Made by a program: the position numbers and the translations under genes. Shown one piece after another: positions 4,354 through 7,553 of a stretch of 7,553 nucleotides of DNA (its first letter is position 1; each line of letters opens with the position of its first letter). The DNA comes from Bacillota bacterium. Its GTDB lineage: Bacteria > Bacillota_A > Clostridia > DSM-8532. The DNA lies in the NCBI GenBank assembly GCA_023424865.1, contig JAFADM010000421.1, positions 1 through 7,553 of the forward strand. Direction: 5' to 3'. The notes beneath the pieces were generated by a model that did not search any database, was not told the origin of the DNA, and saw only the letters and a program-made list of their open reading frames with translations.

Positions 4354-6732
4354 ATGATTTATCATTTTCCGTACGGAACAAACGCAAATCAAAGCTGCGG
4401 ATACGACAGAAGCCCCCTATATCCCTCCGAGGGGGAGGCTATATCCGTTCGATGCATACCACCCAAGGAGCATGAAAATCCCCGGCTTTTTCTAGTGGCT
4501 GACGGCAGCCGGAGCGCGCTTAAGGGTGAACCCGACAATACTGTGGCGTCCGGCTGCTTTTTATTTAATCTGGGTTCTTTTAAAGCAGGTACGCAGGTGG
4601 AATACTCTTTTTCCTTTGATGAAAAGACTGTCTATGGGTTTTCCGTTCGCTCATTTACCTATGTAACAGACTGCCGGGAGCTGCTTGAAACCGGGAGCGG
4701 ACTTAAGGCCCTCTGCTCCTTGAATAACGGTGGGAGGCTGGCTTTGCACTTTGTTCCGGATGGGGAAGGCTTCCGTCTGGATGTGACTTCGGGAGAAGGA
4801 TCTATCCAAGATGGAAAGGGAGAAGGCGTTTCCCAAGAAGGAACGGTTGAAGAAGGGCGGATTGCCTCTCCTAACGGCTGCAGCCTTTTAGTAAAACGAC
4901 GGCCCTTTTCAGTTACCGCCCTGTCTCCCGGCCAGGAGCCTCTCCTTTCCTTTGAAAACGGGAAGCATCCGGTGGCCTTCAGTCTGGAGGAGGGCCGGAT
5001 CCGAAGCTTTTCTCTCAGCCTGGACGGCGTTGGAAAAGGATTCTATGGCTGCGGAGAAAAATTTGACCGTGTAAACCAACGTGGGCTATCCCCGCGCAAT
5101 GTGGTCTATGAGCAGTATACCCAGCAGGGGAGGCATGCCTATCTGCCGGTTCCCTGGCTGTTTACAGAGGGGGGCTGGGGGCTTTTTTCCGCCTCGGAAT
5201 GTGAAACACAATTTGATCTAACCGGTGGGTCGGATGAGAAAACACAGCTGGTATTCAGCGGCGAGGTGGATTCCGAGAGCTTTTCCTCCCTGCACTTAAT
5301 CCTTGGCCCGCCCAAGGTACAGCTTCGGGAGCTGCACCGGCTGACCGGTCCCTGCCGGATGCCTCCATCCTGGGCCTTTGGCCCGTGGATGTCCGCCAAC
5401 GGATGGGCGACACAGGCAGAAGCCCAAGAGCAGATCCGGAAAATGACGGAGCTGGATATTCCCGCCACGGTAATGGTTCTGGAGGCGTGGAGCGACGAGG
5501 CTACCTTTTACATATGGAACGGCGCGAAATACACACCCCAAAAGGGAAAGGCCTTTTCCTACAAGGATTTTTCCTTTAATCCCGATGGTCCCTGGCCTGA
5601 TCCCAAGGCATTTGTACAAGACCTTCACAAGGCCGGGCTGCATCTTGTGCTATGGCAAATTCCCGTCCTTAAAAGCGCTCTTGAGGCAGATGATCCTCAG
5701 CATAAGCTGGACAAAGAGGAGGCGGTGGAAAAGGGCTACTGTGTCAAAAACCCCGACGGCACCCCTTACCGGATTCCCGACCGTTGGTTTTCAAACAGCC
5801 TGCTTCTGGATTTTACCAATCCCGAGGCGGTTGACTGGTGGTTCCAAAAACGCCGGTATCTTAGGGATGAGCTCCATGTGGAGGGCTTTAAAACCGATGG
5901 CGGGGAGTTTGTTTATGATCCGGAAACCGTCTTTTATAACGGAAAAACCGGGCATACCATGCGCAATCGGTATCCTGCGGATTACACCCAGGCCTACTAT
6001 GATTTTATTCAGGGGGGTGAAAAGCCGGGCATTCTCTTTTCCAGGGCAGGGTTTTCCGGTTCACAGAGCCGGCCCATGCACTGGGCAGGGGATCAGCTGT
6101 CCACCTTTGGCGAGCTGAAAAGCCAGCTCATCGCAGGCCTCTCCGCAGGGCTTTCGGGTATTCCCTTTTGGGGCTTTGATTTAGGGGGCTTTGCGGGAGA
6201 GCTTCCGTCCACCGAGCTCTACCTCCGGGCGGCAGCAATGGCTGTTTTTAGCCCTGTGATGCAGTTTCATTCCGAGCCCCGTTCAGGACAATACGGTGAC
6301 AGCCGCCGCCGGGACTGGATTAATGACCGCAGCCCATGGAATCTGGCGCGAATCAACCAGGCACCGGAAATTATTGAGGTCTACCGTAAATTGGCAAAGC
6401 TTCGCATGAAGCTGATGCCCTATATTCTTAAGGAGGCGGCCTGGTGCGCCGAAAGCGGGCGGCCTATGCTCTGCCATTTAATGTATGACTATCCCGAAAA
6501 CGAGGAAGTCATCGACCTGGAGGACGAATATTTCTTCGGAAGAGATCTTCTCGTTGCTCCGGTGACGGAGGAGGGGGCCATTGAGCGGAGGGTTTATCTT
6601 CCCGCCGGCCAATGGACTGATTTCTGGACGGGAGAACGTATTGGGGGTGATTGCTGGCAGAAGGCAAGCTGCCTTCCCGGGCAGATTATAGTGTTCAGCC
6701 GGGACGGAAAACTGCTGGCCGAGACGCTGTAG
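4354..6732 (+). CDS. Glycoside hydrolase family 31 enzyme (alpha-glucosidase/alpha-xylosidase type), cytoplasmic
   Basis: A 792-residue retaining alpha-glycosidase with no signal peptide. Domains: an N-terminal beta domain (about 1-140), a Gly/Glu-rich linker (146-169), a mutarotase-like beta domain containing YGCGEKFDRVNQRG (231-244), the catalytic barrel from about 340 (PPSWAFGPWMSANGW, 337-351) to about 660, and a C-terminal beta region. The nucleophile is Asp515 in FKTDGGE, and the acid/base is Asp580 in MHWAGDQLSTF after RAGFSGSQ (Arg564). Their 65-residue spacing suits the family. Other active-site stretches are EAWSDEATFYIW (377-388), LWQIP (433-437), GIPFWGFDLGG (602-612) and FHSE (638-641). 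It would cleave the oligosaccharide imported by the upstream transporter. Specificity for glucosyl, xylosyl or isomaltosyl groups cannot be assigned from sequence alone. An in-frame TTG at 4240 was rejected as the start. Confidence 0.93.
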   Translation: MIYHFPYGTNANQSCGYDRSPLYPSEGEAISVRCIPPKEHENPRLFLVADGSRSALKGEPDNTVASGCFLFNLGSFKAGTQVEYSFSFDEKTVYGFSVRSFTYVTDCRELLETGSGLKALCSLNNGGRLALHFVPDGEGFRLDVTSGEGSIQDGKGEGVSQEGTVEEGRIASPNGCSLLVKRRPFSVTALSPGQEPLLSFENGKHPVAFSLEEGRIRSFSLSLDGVGKGFYGCGEKFDRVNQRGLSPRNVVYEQYTQQGRHAYLPVPWLFTEGGWGLFSASECETQFDLTGGSDEKTQLVFSGEVDSESFSSLHLILGPPKVQLRELHRLTGPCRMPPSWAFGPWMSANGWATQAEAQEQIRKMTELDIPATVMVLEAWSDEATFYIWNGAKYTPQKGKAFSYKDFSFNPDGPWPDPKAFVQDLHKAGLHLVLWQIPVLKSALEADDPQHKLDKEEAVEKGYCVKNPDGTPYRIPDRWFSNSLLLDFTNPEAVDWWFQKRRYLRDELHVEGFKTDGGEFVYDPETVFYNGKTGHTMRNRYPADYTQAYYDFIQGGEKPGILFSRAGFSGSQSRPMHWAGDQLSTFGELKSQLIAGLSAGLSGIPFWGFDLGGFAGELPSTELYLRAAAMAVFSPVMQFHSEPRSGQYGDSRRRDWINDRSPWNLARINQAPEIIEVYRKLAKLRMKLMPYILKEAAWCAESGRPMLCHLMYDYPENEEVIDLEDEYFFGRDLLVAPVTEEGAIERRVYLPAGQWTDFWTGERIGGDCWQKASCLPGQIIVFSRDGKLLAETL

Positions 6733-6787
6733 GAATAGGAACAGATCGCTTTTAACGGCGCGTAAAATTACGGCAGAATCCTATTTT
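6733..6787 (+). terminator. Weak terminator-like inverted repeat after the family 31 gene
   Basis: AATAGGA (6734-6740) pairs with TCCTATT (6779-6785), and a G-U pair (6733/6786) extends the stem. A smaller hairpin lies inside: TTTTA (6750-6754) with TAAAA (6763-6767), then CG with CG around a three-base loop. Only TTTT (6784-6787) follows and it is part of the stem. Termination would be inefficient at best, so partial read-through into the next gene is likely. Confidence 0.25.
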
Positions 6788-6832
6788 AACTCATCCTTAA
6801 CTGTTAACGGGCTGCTATAGGCTGCATAAACA

Positions 6833-6859
6833 TTGAATGACTTGAAAGAAAGTTAAAAT
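6833..6859 (+). promoter_or_regulatory. Weak candidate promoter ahead of the secreted gene
   Basis: TTGAAT (6833-6838) and TAAAAT (6854-6859) lie 15 bases apart, shorter than the ideal 17. The 213-base gap before the next gene leaves room for a separate promoter, but this match is weak. Confidence 0.2.
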
Positions 6860-6879
6860 GTCTTAGCGGGTCCAATTTA

Positions 6880-6936
6880 GAGGAGCGACGAAAGAGTCAT
6901 CATTTGCGTTTATTTTTTCGCGGTTCCTCAGGGAGG
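6880..6936 (+). promoter_or_regulatory. Leader hairpins over the ribosome site of the secreted gene
   Basis: GAGGAGC (6880-6886) pairs with GTTCCTC (6923-6929), with one G-U pair. After a 2x2 internal loop, CGAAA (6889-6893) pairs with TTTCG (6916-6920). The 3' arm ends two bases before the ribosome site GGGAGGTG (6931-6938). The same CCTC (6926-6929) could instead pair with GAGG (6933-6936) across a three-base loop and mask that site. The two folds exclude each other, so translational control is possible but unproven. Confidence 0.35.
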
Positions 6937-6945
6937 TGTTATAAT

Positions 6946-7553
6946 ATGGTAAAAAAAGTAAAGCGGTTATTTGTAAGCATCCTGTCCATGGCTATGCTCC
7001 TGGTATTTTGCACCGCTTCCAGCGCTCTGGACGGTGTTTGGCACAAACCGACGGGAAACGATGAGCTGTACGGCGGAAGCGAAGTGGGGACGGAGCCGTG
7101 TGAGCGGTATCCAAGGGATCCGAAGGCTGGGGAGACCGTGTACATTAAATCCAAAACCTGGCCCGTGGAAATGGGACAAGCCGTCTGGATCACCTGGACC
7201 AAAAACGGCGTGAGTCAAACCGCGGTAAACGCCGACTGGAAGTACAACAGCGGCAACGACACCTATTGGGAAGCCAATTTAGGCAGCTTTTCCAAGGGCG
7301 ATGAGATCGAATATACCGTTCACGCCAACCGTTATAGCGCAGGTGAACTGACTTCCGGCCCCTACGCCTTTGTTGTGACCGATTGGGACAGGGTCCAGAA
7401 TGTAACTGCCGTTTCCAATGTGGGAGACAGAGTGGAATTTACTCTGTCCAGCTTATCCGGAACCCTCAGTCCCAAGCTGAGCTTTTCCTTCCCCGGCACA
7501 GGCTATGTGCGCATGCAGTTTGAGCCCCTGGGAGCAGGAGCCTTTTCCGGCGG
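6946..7553 (+). CDS. Secreted protein, probable family 31 enzyme N-terminus (runs off the right edge)
   Basis: An open frame of 202 codons with no stop, starting at ATG 6946 seven bases after GGGAGGTG. The N-terminus (MVKKVKRLF, then a hydrophobic core) is an export signal with likely cleavage after Ala27 (SSA/LDG). Cys22 follows LVF, so it is not a lipobox. The mature part opens with DGVWHKPTGNDELYGG. It continues into a beta-rich, Trp-rich domain sharing NLGSF, EY and F-x-VTD, in order and at nearly equal spacing, with the N-terminal domain of the preceding family 31 enzyme. From memory, the opening and this domain recall secreted cycloalternan-forming and alpha-glucosyltransferase enzymes of family 31. 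The catalytic domain lies outside the window, so the activity is inferred. Position after the intracellular enzyme suggests it generates the oligosaccharide that is imported. Confidence 0.75.
   Translation, partial: MVKKVKRLFVSILSMAMLLVFCTASSALDGVWHKPTGNDELYGGSEVGTEPCERYPRDPKAGETVYIKSKTWPVEMGQAVWITWTKNGVSQTAVNADWKYNSGNDTYWEANLGSFSKGDEIEYTVHANRYSAGELTSGPYAFVVTDWDRVQNVTAVSNVGDRVEFTLSSLSGTLSPKLSFSFPGTGYVRMQFEPLGAGAFSG

Noticed and set aside
5585..6118. Open frame of 177 residues inside the family 31 gene
   Set aside because: It is a different-frame shadow fully inside a well-supported gene, with no ribosome site and composition unlike a real protein.
6997..7011. Lipobox at Cys22 of the secreted protein
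   Set aside because: Phe precedes the Cys (LVFC), which does not fit the lipobox rule; a signal peptidase I site after Ala27 fits better.

Overview
The window is a carbohydrate uptake and breakdown locus, most likely from a low-to-moderate GC Gram-positive (Firmicutes). Supporting signs are strong AGGAGG-type ribosome sites on every gene, GTG starts, a lipoprotein signal on the solute-binding protein, and permeases of the LplB/YteP and LplC/YtcP type. I cannot fix the genus; clostridial or Paenibacillus-like hosts would both fit.

Layout: at the left edge, on the minus strand, is the first 28 codons of a LacI-family repressor (85 down to 1). A 470-base divergent control region follows (86-555). 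It holds a minus-strand promoter for the repressor, a plus-strand promoter for the operon, a 20-bp palindromic operator on the operon start point, and two further copies of the same operator core, one on either side. The plus-strand genes are then: first permease (556-1497), second permease (1511-2431, 13 bases later), solute-binding lipoprotein (2578-4227), a cytoplasmic glycoside hydrolase family 31 enzyme (4354-6732), and the start of a secreted protein (6946 to beyond the right edge). The N-terminal domain of that last protein resembles that of the family 31 enzyme.

How it probably works (inference): the secreted protein, if it is a family 31 glucosyltransferase or hydrolase as its N-terminal domain suggests, would process an alpha-glucan outside the cell. 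The lipoprotein and two permeases would import the resulting oligosaccharide, using an ATPase encoded elsewhere. The cytoplasmic enzyme would then cut it to monosaccharides, and the LacI-type protein would sense the sugar. From memory, this combination recalls the cycloalternan and isomaltosyl-oligosaccharide loci of Listeria and related Gram-positives. The exact substrate cannot be read from this window.

The most notable non-coding structures are the three-copy operator set with an exact 16-base inverted repeat, RNA hairpins on both sides of the lipoprotein gene (one with a 13-bp perfect stem), and a possible mutually exclusive hairpin pair over the ribosome site of the secreted gene. No RNA genes, insertion sequences, CRISPR arrays or clear intrinsic terminators were seen.
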